This document shows positions 44,139 through 53,219 of a stretch of DNA of 64,000 nt, one piece after another (within the stretch, counting starts at the first letter, position 1; each line of letters starts with the position of its first letter). A program made the translations under genes and the position numbers. Source of the stretch: Bin55 sp965220235 (GTDB lineage: Bacteria > Pseudomonadota > Gammaproteobacteria > Pseudomonadales > Azotimanducaceae). Location of the stretch: the NCBI GenBank assembly GCA_965220235.1, contig OZ244815.1, forward strand, positions 2,542,001-2,606,000, given 5' to 3'. The notes under the pieces were generated by a model, which was not told the DNA's origin, did no database searches, and worked only from the letters and a program-made list of their open reading frames with translations.

Positions 44139-44567
44139 CTAGATTTCGAGTTCTTTTGGCAGCTGTGCGCCGTGCGGGTGCTCAGGGCCTCGATATACCT
44201 TGAGCTTCCTCAGCATGTTTCGACCGAGTGGATTGCGTGGCAACATCCGCTTGACCGCAAGTCGTATGACTTCCTCTGGACGACGGTCACGCATCTCACC
44301 TAACGAGGTTGTCTTGATTCCCCCAGGGTACCCTGAATGCCGGTGATAAAGCTTGTCCGTTTCCTTTCGACCCGTTACTTGGACCTGTTCGGCGTTGATC
44401 ACAACAACGTAATCGCCCATGTCTACATGTGGCGTGTACATCACTTTGTGCTTACCGCGCAACCGCTGCGCGATAACCGATGCCAAGCGACCGAGATTGT
44501 GCTTCGAGGCATCCACCACGAGCCAGTCACGCACAACATCTTCCTGCCGCGCGCTTTCAGTCCTCAC
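44139..44567 (-). CDS. rplM: 50S ribosomal protein L13
   Basis: The 142-residue protein, the same length as E. coli L13, contains RDWLVVDASKHNLGRLAS, HKVMYTPHVDMGDYVVVINA and HRHSGYPGGIK. I chose GTG 44567, preceded by ggaag and giving the family-like N-terminus; the open frame extends 20 codons further upstream but without similarity to L13. Confidence 0.96.
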   Translation of the reverse strand: MRTESARQEDVVRDWLVVDASKHNLGRLASVIAQRLRGKHKVMYTPHVDMGDYVVVINAEQVQVTGRKETDKLYHRHSGYPGGIKTTSLGEMRDRRPEEVIRLAVKRMLPRNPLGRNMLRKLKVYRGPEHPHGAQLPKELEI

Positions 44568-44599
44568 AAGTCTTCCGTACCAGATTTTTGAAGGTGCGA

Positions 44600-44627
44600 A
44601 TGATAAGAAAACGGTTTTGACATTCAA
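44600..44627 (-). promoter_or_regulatory. Sigma-70-like promoter of rplM-rpsI
   Basis: On the minus strand TTGAAT (44622-44627) and TATCAT (44600-44605) are separated by 16 bases, close to the sigma-70 consensus. Transcription would start near 44592, giving a leader of about 25 bases before the rplM GTG. Confidence 0.5.
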
Positions 44628-44722
44628 CGTTTGTTGTGCGATTTTCTCTTCGTTACCGTATCGAACATTTGCTCGATCGATGAACAGCTAGAATGAAACC
44701 GGATTCTTGATCTACCTGAGAT

Positions 44723-45778
44723 ATGAGCGAAGTTGAACTAACGCCAATTCGACCTGGCCACGAGTTCGACGTCGATCGAGTCGATCGATACATGCGCCGA
44801 CACGTTTTGGGTTATCGAGGACCGTTTACGGTTCAACAATTTGAAGGCGGTCAGAGTAATCCCACATTCCTTCTAGAAACGTCCTCGCGCCGATACGTGA
44901 TGCGGAAGCAACCGCCAGGTCAGCTACTCCCATCTGCACATGCTGTTGACCGCGAGTACCGTGTCATGGCCGCGTTGCAGGAAACCGAAATACCAGTCCC
45001 CGAAATGCTCTCGCTTTGCGAAGATACCGACGTCATCGGCACGAAGTTCTACGTCATGTCGATGGTGGAAGGACGACTTTTCACCAAAACTGCGCTTCCT
45101 GATTTACCTAGAGAGGACCGCAAGGTTGTTTATCACGATATGGCTCGCATTCTCGCGTGTCTGCATCGCGTCGATCCAGGCGCCGTCGGGCTGGATTCAT
45201 TTGGTCGCCCGGGTAACTACTTTGCGCGCCAAGTATCCCGGTGGACTCGTCAGTATCAGGCGTCGGAGACGGAGACGATCGAGGCGATGAACGAGTTAAT
45301 CAAGTGGTTACCTGAACACCTTCCTGAGGAAACGTCACCCGTTATCGTCCATGGCGACTTTCGGCTTGGTAATGTGCTTCTGGATGAAACCGAACCCAAA
45401 GTAGTCGCAGTGCTGGACTGGGAACTTTCGACGCTCGGGGATGGCTTAGCTGACTTAGGTTATTGGTGCCAGGAGTATTACGGCGAACAAAGCGAAATAC
45501 CTGGTGGTATAGCTGGTGCGAACCTCGAAGCGCTTGGTATCCCTACGGAACAGGACGTGATTCAGTGGTACTGTCGCCAATGTGGTTTAGAAAAAATCGA
45601 TAACTGGCTCTTCTACTTGATCTATAACCTGTTCCGTTCGGCAGGGATCATTCAGGGCGTCTATAAGCGCGGTTTGGACGGTAATGCGAGTTCGGATATG
45701 GCGCTGGAATACGAAGGGGTTGCGCGAAAGCGATCGGAACTCGCGCGGCAGCTGGTACAGGAATTTGCTACTCGATAG
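44723..45778 (+). CDS. Phosphotransferase-family protein (APH-like kinase)
   Basis: This 351-residue protein has a kinase-like aminoglycoside-phosphotransferase fold: QFEGGQSNPTFLLE as nucleotide loop, YVMRKQPPG with the ATP-binding Lys, VIVHGDFRLGNVLLDE as catalytic loop (Asp near 213) and VLDWELSTLGDGLADLGYW as metal motif. The wording matches the ACAD10/11-linked family thought to phosphorylate hydroxyacyl-CoAs, not the antibiotic-resistance enzymes. It is transcribed away from rplM, and no acyl-CoA dehydrogenase gene is adjacent. Confidence 0.82.
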   Translation: MSEVELTPIRPGHEFDVDRVDRYMRRHVLGYRGPFTVQQFEGGQSNPTFLLETSSRRYVMRKQPPGQLLPSAHAVDREYRVMAALQETEIPVPEMLSLCEDTDVIGTKFYVMSMVEGRLFTKTALPDLPREDRKVVYHDMARILACLHRVDPGAVGLDSFGRPGNYFARQVSRWTRQYQASETETIEAMNELIKWLPEHLPEETSPVIVHGDFRLGNVLLDETEPKVVAVLDWELSTLGDGLADLGYWCQEYYGEQSEIPGGIAGANLEALGIPTEQDVIQWYCRQCGLEKIDNWLFYLIYNLFRSAGIIQGVYKRGLDGNASSDMALEYEGVARKRSELARQLVQEFATR

Positions 45779-45872
45779 TGTGAACCGTTGGCCGTTTCGC
45801 AATCTCCTATTTTGCGAGAGTCGTTTGGGTCGAATCACGTTACACCACTCGCTGTACGAAACCTAGTCGTAC

Positions 45873-45906
45873 AAAAAAGGGCACCAATGTACTACATTGA
45901 TGCCCC
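45873..45906 (-). terminator. Strong intrinsic terminator of the TonB-dependent receptor gene
   Basis: On the minus strand gggcatcaatgta and tacattggtgccc form a long stem (13 positions, one G-U) with a very small loop, followed immediately by six T residues (45873-45878). It lies 30 bases after the receptor stop codon and is the clearest intrinsic terminator in the window. Confidence 0.88.
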
Positions 45907-45935
45907 TACGCTTTAGCGGGATCTATCTACGCGTT

Positions 45936-48881
45936 CTAGAAACGGTAGCTAGCACCTAACGTGATGCGGCGATCCGTTAATCCCTGGAAACACACAAGAG
46001 CGCCTTCGTTAACACAAGACTGTCTCACATCTGATTCAGTGAGGTTAACGGCCTCAACTCCAACATTCAAGTTGTCATTTACGTCGTAGCTGATGCTCGC
46101 GTTGAGCTGCCCTCGATCCTCTTGAACAACGGGAAAGCCCCACGGGAAGCTAGAAGTGCTACCAAAATCGGTTGATCGGTATGCCTCACGCCACGTATAG
46201 CGCATCCTGGCAGAAATGCGATATTTCTCGTAGTAGGTCGTTAGGTTATAGGACGTTCCGGACAAATCGATCAATTGCCCTCTCAATGTAACACCAGTCC
46301 TGCCCGTTGACGTCAAAGCAAACGCTGCATTCGCACGGCTTGTTGGACTAAGGAATGTATCGCCACCAGAAAAGTCTTGGTTGGTTAAGTTCGCAATAAA
46401 TCCGAACCCGGATGCCCATCCTAGCTCGTCCTCGAACTGTGAAAGGTCGTACTGAAATGCAATTTCGATGCCACTCTGCGTTGTTTCTCCCGCACCATTT
46501 ACGGTCGTGGATATTGGAACACAGACGCCGACACCCGCAGGACCAAACACGTTGATGTCCGCGATGGGGTTGAAGATACCACCGTCCTCACACGGCTCCG
46601 TAATGTCGCGGAATCCAGTGACTGGATCTTCGAATGGGTCTTCCTGCGTTCGGACAAACAAGCCCGTTCGTTCCTTTCTGAAATAACCAACACTCAAAAC
46701 GCTCGTAGGAGCGAAGTACCACTCAGCTGCGAGGTCAATCGAAGATACCTCTTCGGGCTCTAGTTCAGGATTTCCAATGGAGACCGGAGGATTGGGGCTC
46801 GTGCTAAACGTTGTTGACGTCGACAGACTATTGAAACTCGGTCGCCTTATGTCTTTACTCCAAGCAAAACGAAGCAATACGTCCTCTCCTACGTTCGCAA
46901 CCACGTTGAAGCGAGGCAACAAGAAGCTGTAACTACCAGAGAGAGTACTCGGGGTCGCGACATTGTTAATTACCGAATTACCGGTCGAATCTACGTCAGT
47001 TGTTATCCGGCGTAGCCCGAAATTACCTCGAAAAACACCGCTTTCGAAATTAACTTGCGCGTACAGTGCGTTCGTCTTTTCTTCAATATCGAAAAATGCG
47101 GTGACTAACGACGTCGGTTGATTAACTGATCTAGAACCACCATGAGCGGTGATCGCGGCATTCAGAGTCGCCAACACACCGTCGGGGTCGGACGCTACAC
47201 GTTCAGGGTCGATAAGGAGGAAATCACCGATAAACAAATCTCTACCGTCAGCCTCATTGAAGTTATCGGGACCTGGTACGAGGAGTTCGGCAAACAGACT
47301 ACCTCTTGGCGAATCCGACATACGTCGGAGACCCCGGTTCGTACGAATGTCATTGTTGAAATTCGAGGCCTTGCTGTATCGATAGCCAAAATCGACCGAC
47401 GTAAAACTAGCCCACCCTAGGTCGTAACTAAAGTCGAACACCATGGCGTCTTCGCCGCTTTCTGAGATGTCTTGACTTATGTTGACGTCACGCAAAACGA
47501 CGTTCGCGGGATCAAGCAATTGCGCAACGGTTGGTGCACCCGGCTCGCCAAAGGCGACCGCCCATGACAAAGTGCCGTCCGTCAGATCGTACCGAAAGGG
47601 CGTGCTGTTGTCGTTGGCTCCGCCAGGATCTAGCGGTACGTTTGGATTGATGAAGTTAAGCGTAGTGTTAAAGCTTGGGGTGGTAGAGTCAGATTTCGAA
47701 GTAGACACTTCAGCTCGGCCCGACCACTTGTCTCGCTGCCACGTCGTGCCAAATCTAAGGATCTGACTTTCTGTTAAACGCGAATTGGTATCTGACGAGA
47801 AGCGCAGATTTGGATCGTCATCATCAGCGTCTAAGTCGACACCAATAACTCCACGTAAAGCCGCCTCGATCGTGCCTAAATCTTGATTGCGCACTCTGCC
47901 GTCGATGGTGCCAAAATCGATCGTTTCGAACGCGTCAGGTATCGATGAGTTTCTGAGGCTACTCACGCCAGAACCTTGAACTCTCGAACTCTCCTGTCGA
48001 CGCTCTTGATCATTGTTAACTAGATCGAAATACCAGGTCTGATCGTCATTCGGCGCCCACTCAAATGAGCCAGCGAAGTTCGTCGTGTCGTACTCAAAAT
48101 TGTCGTAGTCCTGATTCAGAAACTGAATAGGTAGAAAGTTAAAGGATTGAGCACTTGCGGCACCACTAGACGCGGCGACGTTGTTGTCTCTGTCAGTTCG
48201 AGGACGGAAAGCGGTGACATCCTGCCCGGTAATGCTGCCGCTAATGACGATTCCGAACTCCCCAGTGTCCGTACTCCACTTATCACCAAAGGTACCCGAT
48301 ACTCGGGGCAAAAAAGCGCTATCCGTCGTGAGACTGCTATTTTCGCCTTGAACGCGCACGGCTGCGATACGTTCACTCAAATCAAGAGAACGAATCGTTC
48401 TCAGATTGATCGTTCCTCCTACCGAACCTTCAATGGTCTTCGCTTCGGGTGCTTTCGTCACTTCAACCGCAGCGATGATCGCCGCAGAAACGTCTTCAAA
48501 ATCAATCCCGGTACGACCAGCACCAGAGTCGACGGTCGACACACCATTGATTTCGGTACGGTTCGCGTTGGTACCTCGGATTTGAACCCCAGTGCCGACA
48601 CCGGCTGTTCGGGTGATTTGGATACCGGTAATGTTCTCGAGCACTTCCGCAAGGTTTTGATCGGGCAATTTGCCGATATCTTCTGCCAGAATTACTTCGA
48701 TTAGATTGGCAGCATCGCGTTGATCTTCTAGAGCGCTAGAAAGAGATGATCGGATCCCTGTGACCACGACCTCTTCCATGAGCTCCTGCTCTGACGCGTC
48801 TTCTTGACCGAAGATTGCTGGCGTGAAGCCCAGCGTAATGGTGAAGACGAGCGATACAACAACGTAACGTCGAACGTTCAT
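45936..48881 (-). CDS. TonB-dependent outer-membrane receptor
   Basis: This 981-residue active transporter has a signal peptide (about 1-25), the TonB box EEVVVTGIRSSL, a plug domain with LPDQNLAEVLENITGIQITR, VQIRGTNANRTEINGV and GSVGGTINLRT, then a 22-strand barrel ending in ITLGASYRF with the terminal aromatic residue required for insertion. The wording is close to the group of receptors that import oligosaccharides or other large nutrients in gammaproteobacteria and Caulobacter, rather than siderophore receptors. It stands alone, with its own terminator; the substrate is unknown. Confidence 0.9.
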   Translation of the reverse strand: MNVRRYVVVSLVFTITLGFTPAIFGQEDASEQELMEEVVVTGIRSSLSSALEDQRDAANLIEVILAEDIGKLPDQNLAEVLENITGIQITRTAGVGTGVQIRGTNANRTEINGVSTVDSGAGRTGIDFEDVSAAIIAAVEVTKAPEAKTIEGSVGGTINLRTIRSLDLSERIAAVRVQGENSSLTTDSAFLPRVSGTFGDKWSTDTGEFGIVISGSITGQDVTAFRPRTDRDNNVAASSGAASAQSFNFLPIQFLNQDYDNFEYDTTNFAGSFEWAPNDDQTWYFDLVNNDQERRQESSRVQGSGVSSLRNSSIPDAFETIDFGTIDGRVRNQDLGTIEAALRGVIGVDLDADDDDPNLRFSSDTNSRLTESQILRFGTTWQRDKWSGRAEVSTSKSDSTTPSFNTTLNFINPNVPLDPGGANDNSTPFRYDLTDGTLSWAVAFGEPGAPTVAQLLDPANVVLRDVNISQDISESGEDAMVFDFSYDLGWASFTSVDFGYRYSKASNFNNDIRTNRGLRRMSDSPRGSLFAELLVPGPDNFNEADGRDLFIGDFLLIDPERVASDPDGVLATLNAAITAHGGSRSVNQPTSLVTAFFDIEEKTNALYAQVNFESGVFRGNFGLRRITTDVDSTGNSVINNVATPSTLSGSYSFLLPRFNVVANVGEDVLLRFAWSKDIRRPSFNSLSTSTTFSTSPNPPVSIGNPELEPEEVSSIDLAAEWYFAPTSVLSVGYFRKERTGLFVRTQEDPFEDPVTGFRDITEPCEDGGIFNPIADINVFGPAGVGVCVPISTTVNGAGETTQSGIEIAFQYDLSQFEDELGWASGFGFIANLTNQDFSGGDTFLSPTSRANAAFALTSTGRTGVTLRGQLIDLSGTSYNLTTYYEKYRISARMRYTWREAYRSTDFGSTSSFPWGFPVVQEDRGQLNASISYDVNDNLNVGVEAVNLTESDVRQSCVNEGALVCFQGLTDRRITLGASYRF

Positions 48882-49151
48882 TCAAGTTCCCCCTGAACAA
48901 TTCAGTAAAACGATCTATGACTAAGCGTGGCGTTTACCGAACCTGTTCAACTCTCCCAAAAATCCAACCGATGGGTTGTGAGAATGAACTTACGTCACGT
49001 GCGCAATTTTACGGGCTATCGATCAAACAGATTTACGCTATCGCGCTCAATGTTTTGACCTAGTGTCGGGCGACTTTTCCGTGTGCCGCGTTACCGCTTC
49101 TCGTCGTGCAATACAACCAGCGCCTAGCGACCGAGTCGAGCCTGCTAGCTG
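48882..49151. promoter_or_regulatory. Upstream region of the receptor gene
   Basis: About 270 bases lie between the receptor start and the stop of the hydratase-like gene (both on the minus strand). It must contain the receptor promoter. I see no defined operator; the 165-codon plus-strand frame that begins at 49063 is the shadow of the hydratase-like gene. Confidence 0.35.
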
Positions 49152-49967
49152 TTATGAAACCGGTGTAGCGGCCTTAAACCGAACTTCGAATGAGCCGATC
49201 GAACCGAAATCTAACCGAGCGGTCGAGGAAAGCGCGACTTCGTGGACGCCGGTGAGTGCGCCCGTTGAGATGAGGGTGCCTTCAGGAAGCACGATCCCAC
49301 GGTCGCCGCATAGTTCGATCAGGAAACGCATCGCGTTTAACGGATCACATTTAATTGCGTCAGTCGTTGTCTCTCCGACCGTGACGTCATCAACGGTCAC
49401 GCTGGCTGTCAATGATCTCCCAGGTAGCGAGCACCAGTTAGGTATCGCCGGACCCACGACGAGTCCACAGTTAGCCCCAAAATCTGATATGACTGCCATC
49501 GCACCGAATGAATTGACGGCTTCCAGCGGACTGCTAGCGATTTCGGCAGCTCCGTAGAAAGCGGAGACTAAATCGACTAACTCTCCGTCCGAGTAGCTTC
49601 TATCGGAAGGTCGAAGCGTCTCACCCAACTCTAACGCGTACTCGGCTTCTACGGCAGCAAATCCCGCAGTATAGACCTTCATCACTGAAAGTGAATTCGG
49701 CTTTACTTTTCGAATTGAGGATTTGAATACGGGTCCAATGAGTCGATCCGATAGAAACCGGCGACGGTCAGTCGTCGACAACTTCGCAACTTTCCAAGCA
49801 CCGACCTCCTCATACCACCGTTCGATCGATGCCGCCTGAATCGCGTACGCCTGTTCAAGAGTCTCTGGTAGCGAACCAGGAAAACTCGATAACGGTTCCG
49901 CTTTTAGTCGTGCGTTAACCAAACTTTCCGATATGGCATCGTCCGATTCGGATAAGGGTTTTCGCAC
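49152..49967 (-). CDS. 2-keto-4-pentenoate hydratase/fumarylacetoacetase-fold protein
   Basis: This 271-residue protein resembles MhpD-type hydratases: LEQAYAIQAASIERW near residue 38, a metal-binding VEAEYALEL (Glu residues near 110), YSDGEL and the C-terminal ISTGALTGVHEV. Such enzymes hydrate 2-oxo-4-pentenoates in aromatic breakdown or decarboxylate related acids. No other ring-cleavage genes are present. The GTG start overlaps the stop of the upstream glutaredoxin-like gene, so they are coupled. Confidence 0.8.
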   Translation of the reverse strand: MRKPLSESDDAISESLVNARLKAEPLSSFPGSLPETLEQAYAIQAASIERWYEEVGAWKVAKLSTTDRRRFLSDRLIGPVFKSSIRKVKPNSLSVMKVYTAGFAAVEAEYALELGETLRPSDRSYSDGELVDLVSAFYGAAEIASSPLEAVNSFGAMAVISDFGANCGLVVGPAIPNWCSLPGRSLTASVTVDDVTVGETTTDAIKCDPLNAMRFLIELCGDRGIVLPEGTLISTGALTGVHEVALSSTARLDFGSIGSFEVRFKAATPVS

Positions 49968-50230
49968 TAGATGAGTCGATCTGCAGCTTCGTCAATGAAC
50001 TGCATGATGTCGATGGATTCATACATCCATTCGACCTGCCCTTCCTCTCGTTCTATTCGAAGGCACGGGACCGTAGCACGACCTCCGCCAGTGACTAGCT
50101 CTCTGTACGCAGAGACATCCATTACTGTATTGCGCATCGGGATATCGATTCCCCTCGTTGATAGAAAGCTCTTCACACGCATGCAAAAAGGGCAAATCGG
50201 ATCTTGATATAGAGTGAGCTTCAACGACAA
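49967..50230 (-). CDS. Glutaredoxin-like protein
   Basis: The 87-residue protein is a thioredoxin fold with the active site C-P-F-C (DPICPFCMRVKSFL) near residues 13-16, the cis-Pro region ATVPCLRI and a C-terminal helix. A third cysteine after the cis-Pro is unusual but seen in some glutaredoxins. It is divergent from the DsbA-like gene and overlaps the hydratase-like gene. Confidence 0.85.
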   Translation of the reverse strand: MSLKLTLYQDPICPFCMRVKSFLSTRGIDIPMRNTVMDVSAYRELVTGGGRATVPCLRIEREEGQVEWMYESIDIMQFIDEAADRLI

Positions 50231-50302
50231 GAGCGAATCCGTTCAATTCAGTTGCGAGACTACTTGCTAGTATATTGTGGCAAGCGAGGATTAACTTACG
50301 CG

Positions 50303-51034
50303 ATGACCAAAGTAGAACGAGTTCGCATAGGTCTGATAGGGACCCTTGGTGTGATTCTTATCGCCGTGATCGGATACAGCACACTCTATGCACTAAATCT
50401 TGTACCGGGCTGGGGTACGAGTACAGAACGTACTTATACGACGCTTGACAGACCACTACACGACGACCCAATCGAGGTTGTTGAATTCTTCAGTTACGCG
50501 TGCCCGCACTGCTCGAATCTCGAACGCATGTTGGACGGCTGGGTTGAAGGTTTGCCCGAAAACGTTGAATTCAGGCGGGTTCACATCGCGATCGACACCA
50601 TCACGACACGACTCGCAAAAACCTATTTAGTTCTCGAATCTCAAGGGCTACTTGAGGAAAACCATCGTCGCCTATTCGATGCGATTCACGAACGAAACAT
50701 CACATTCCTAAACGACGAGCAAATTGCTGATTTTGTTCACGATCACGGTATTGCGAGCGAGCGCTTCTTAACTGCTTTGAATGGAAGATACATCACAAGA
50801 GCCGTTGAGACCAATCGACAATTCGCTGTCGATACTCGAACACTTGGTGTGCCCGCGCTTCTCATCGGCAACAAATTTCAAGTTTCTGCACAGGGCGGAA
50901 ACCGTCAGCTTCTATCAACCGCACAATGGTTGGTTGATGAACTCTCAGCCGGTCGCGATCCGAGCGTCACGCTCGAAGAAACAAGCACGACGGAAATCGG
51001 TGAGTCCTTGAGTTCGACTGAAGACTCGGATTAG
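50303..51034 (+). CDS. DsbA-like thiol:disulfide oxidoreductase, membrane-anchored
   Basis: The 243-residue protein has a membrane helix (about 8-30, IGLIGTLGVILIAVIGYSTLYAL) and a periplasmic thioredoxin domain with helical insert. The active site is C-P-H-C in FFSYACPHCSNLE, as in DsbA, and TLGVPALLIGNKFQV carries the cis-Pro. It ends in an acidic tail. ATG 50303 is chosen; the longer frame from 50252 adds residues before the anchor. No dsbB gene is near. It converges with glcF, overlapping by 4 bases. Confidence 0.87.
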   Translation: MTKVERVRIGLIGTLGVILIAVIGYSTLYALNLVPGWGTSTERTYTTLDRPLHDDPIEVVEFFSYACPHCSNLERMLDGWVEGLPENVEFRRVHIAIDTITTRLAKTYLVLESQGLLEENHRRLFDAIHERNITFLNDEQIADFVHDHGIASERFLTALNGRYITRAVETNRQFAVDTRTLGVPALLIGNKFQVSAQGGNRQLLSTAQWLVDELSAGRDPSVTLEETSTTEIGESLSSTEDSD

Positions 51035-52191
51035 CGTAGCAAGCTCACCCAATGTACAACGCGTGTCGATGCGCCAGACGTGAGATGTAACTGACATCCC
51101 ACATTTGCGGTAGCAATAACGTCAGGTGCGCGTTCCTCTAACGAAGTCAGCTTTCGGTCTAACAACTGCTCCGACAGTTCTGGTTGGAGTAGCGAGTACG
51201 ACCCGGCGGAACCACAACAAAGATGGCTGTCTCGAACGGGTACAAGCTCGTAACCCGTACGTTTGAGAATCCGCTCTATCAGACCGTGAATCCTTTGACC
51301 ATGTTGCAACGTACACGGAATATGCAGTGCTACCCGCAGAATATTCGGGTGGCGCTCAAACGTGAATTGCTGTAGGTATTCAGCGATGTCTTGCGTACGA
51401 GCCGCTAGCGCTACGGCTTCCTGCGTACCGAGAAGCCTTCCATAGTCCTTAACAGTTACTCCGCATCCGGATGCTGACGAGACGTAAGTGGTGGTCGTCT
51501 CGTTATGCAACGCCTTGACATTCTGTGTCATGTGCTTCAACGCTTGATCATGTCGACCAAGATGTAAGTGCAAACCACCACAACAATGTTCCGACGAAAT
51601 GAATCTAACGGTTACATCACGCGCACGTAATAAACTGGCGATATGTTGATTAACTTCGGGCGTCATTGCACGTTGTGCACAGCCTTGAAGCAACGTGACT
51701 GTAGCTTCAGAACCATCGTCTTCCACGCGAGCCGTGCGAACAGGCTGAAGCATGCGCTTCAATGGCTTAGGCACGAACCACCGAACAAGACGTCCGAGGC
51801 GTACTAAAAACCGAAGCCGACGATGGAACGGGACAACCCAAAGGAGGATACGTTCGAGCAACGAAGCAACAGGCGACTGCCGATGAATGTAGTCACGACC
51901 TAATTCAAGAAGCTCGCCGTATTCAACGCCGGACGGGCACGTGGTCTCGCAGTTACGGCAAGTCAAACAACGGTCAAGGTGAAAGCGCGCGTGTTCATCG
52001 ACCTCGTCCGACTCGAACATGCCTTTGATCAGGTATATTCGACCTCGCGGTCCATCAAGCTCGTCGCCGAGGAGGTTGTATGTCGGGCACGTCGCGTTGC
52101 AAAATCCGCAATGTACGCACTTGCGAAGAATCTCCTCCGCACGTTGACCTTCTTCAGTGTCAACTAATTCTTGTGCAAGTTCAACGCGCAT
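51031..52191 (-). CDS. glcF: Glycolate oxidase iron-sulfur subunit
   Basis: The 386-residue subunit has two 4Fe-4S ferredoxin motifs, CVHCGFCNATCPTYNL (about 25-36) and CLTCRNCETTCPSGVEYG (about 74-91), and two C-terminal cysteine-rich CCG domains (SEHCCGGLHLHLG; SHLCCGSAGSYSL). It passes electrons from GlcD/GlcE to the quinone pool. It is the last gene of glcDEF, 2 bases after glcE. Confidence 0.94.
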   Translation of the reverse strand: MRVELAQELVDTEEGQRAEEILRKCVHCGFCNATCPTYNLLGDELDGPRGRIYLIKGMFESDEVDEHARFHLDRCLTCRNCETTCPSGVEYGELLELGRDYIHRQSPVASLLERILLWVVPFHRRLRFLVRLGRLVRWFVPKPLKRMLQPVRTARVEDDGSEATVTLLQGCAQRAMTPEVNQHIASLLRARDVTVRFISSEHCCGGLHLHLGRHDQALKHMTQNVKALHNETTTTYVSSASGCGVTVKDYGRLLGTQEAVALAARTQDIAEYLQQFTFERHPNILRVALHIPCTLQHGQRIHGLIERILKRTGYELVPVRDSHLCCGSAGSYSLLQPELSEQLLDRKLTSLEERAPDVIATANVGCQLHLTSGASTRVVHWVSLLR

Positions 52192-52193
52192 AA

Positions 52194-53219
52194 CTAGAGG
52201 AGCAGATCGCTGTTGAACAGTCGATGCGGATCGAATGCGCGTCTCAATCGTCTCATGTACTTCGATTCTGTTGAAGGAGCCGCACTTGAACGGTTGAATG
52301 GTTCACTGGAACTGCGCTCATCAAGCGCAGCCGAATCATCGTGAACTTTGAATGACCAGATCTGTGCACCCGCCCATTCAATCAAATTACTCTCTTCATT
52401 CGTGATTTGAGGTTGCGAGCCGCGGCCGAGCCATGTGCGTCTCAGTTCCTCGCTGGATTGAAAAAACGAGTGTTCGTGATCGCGAAGGTGCACCCAGACA
52501 TCGTTTTCGATTTCTGTACTAGAAGGAAAACTTGCGTGCGCTTCTTCAACACTCGCACGATTGCCGCTGAGGCGTAGGTAGAGCGAACCTGACCAATAGC
52601 ATGTCGCGGTCACTGCGGACGGCTTAGCGATCGTTTCACATAGAACCGACCATGCGTCATCCCAGTTCAGATCAAGCGAAATCGTACGCTCGATTTCGGG
52701 TTTCGGATGTACCCGTAGATTCACGCTCAGAATCACTCCAAACACACCGAGCGACCCCACCATCATGCGAGATACGTCAAATCCAGCGACGTTTTTCATC
52801 ACCGAACCGCCAAATGTCAAACGTTCACCGAGTCCGTTGATCATTTCGACCCCAAGCACCGCATCGCGCAGATTGCCGTACCACGGCCTACCAGGTCCAC
52901 TCAATCCGCTGGCTACCGCGCCGCCAATTGTTCCTCCACCAAAAAATCTAGGCGGATCGCAGGCGAGCATTTGGTTATGTTGGTCGAGAGTAGCCGCGAT
53001 ATCCGTCAATGGCGTTCCAGCTCGTACCGAAATCGTCAGCTCATCCGGTTGATATTCAATAACGCCGACGTGGTCTCGAGACTGTAATGCATCCCCGTGA
53101 GTCGATCTTGCATAGAGTGCCTTCGTGCCGTGACCAAGGATGGACAGCTGCCGCTTCTGAGCGACGGCTTGATTGACTGAGTCGAGTAGACGCTGCGAAT
53201 CGTCGAATGGTTGCGTCAA
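52194..53219 (-). CDS. glcE: Glycolate oxidase FAD-binding subunit
   Basis: This 341-residue FAD_binding_4 protein has LSILGHGTKAL, EYQPDELTISVRAGTPL and DPPRFFGGGTIGGAVASGLSGPGRPWYG, all typical of GlcE. It assists GlcD in glycolate dehydrogenation. It overlaps glcD by 4 bases. Confidence 0.93.
   Translation of the reverse strand: MTQPFDDSQRLLDSVNQAVAQKRQLSILGHGTKALYARSTHGDALQSRDHVGVIEYQPDELTISVRAGTPLTDIAATLDQHNQMLACDPPRFFGGGTIGGAVASGLSGPGRPWYGNLRDAVLGVEMINGLGERLTFGGSVMKNVAGFDVSRMMVGSLGVFGVILSVNLRVHPKPEIERTISLDLNWDDAWSVLCETIAKPSAVTATCYWSGSLYLRLSGNRASVEEAHASFPSSTEIENDVWVHLRDHEHSFFQSSEELRRTWLGRGSQPQITNEESNLIEWAGAQIWSFKVHDDSAALDERSSSEPFNRSSAAPSTESKYMRRLRRAFDPHRLFNSDLLL

Noticed and set aside
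44723..45778. Aminoglycoside resistance gene
   Set aside because: The kinase motifs match the ACAD10/11-linked metabolic family rather than known resistance enzymes.
49063..49557. 165-codon plus-strand frame
   Set aside because: It is the shadow of the hydratase-like gene on the minus strand.
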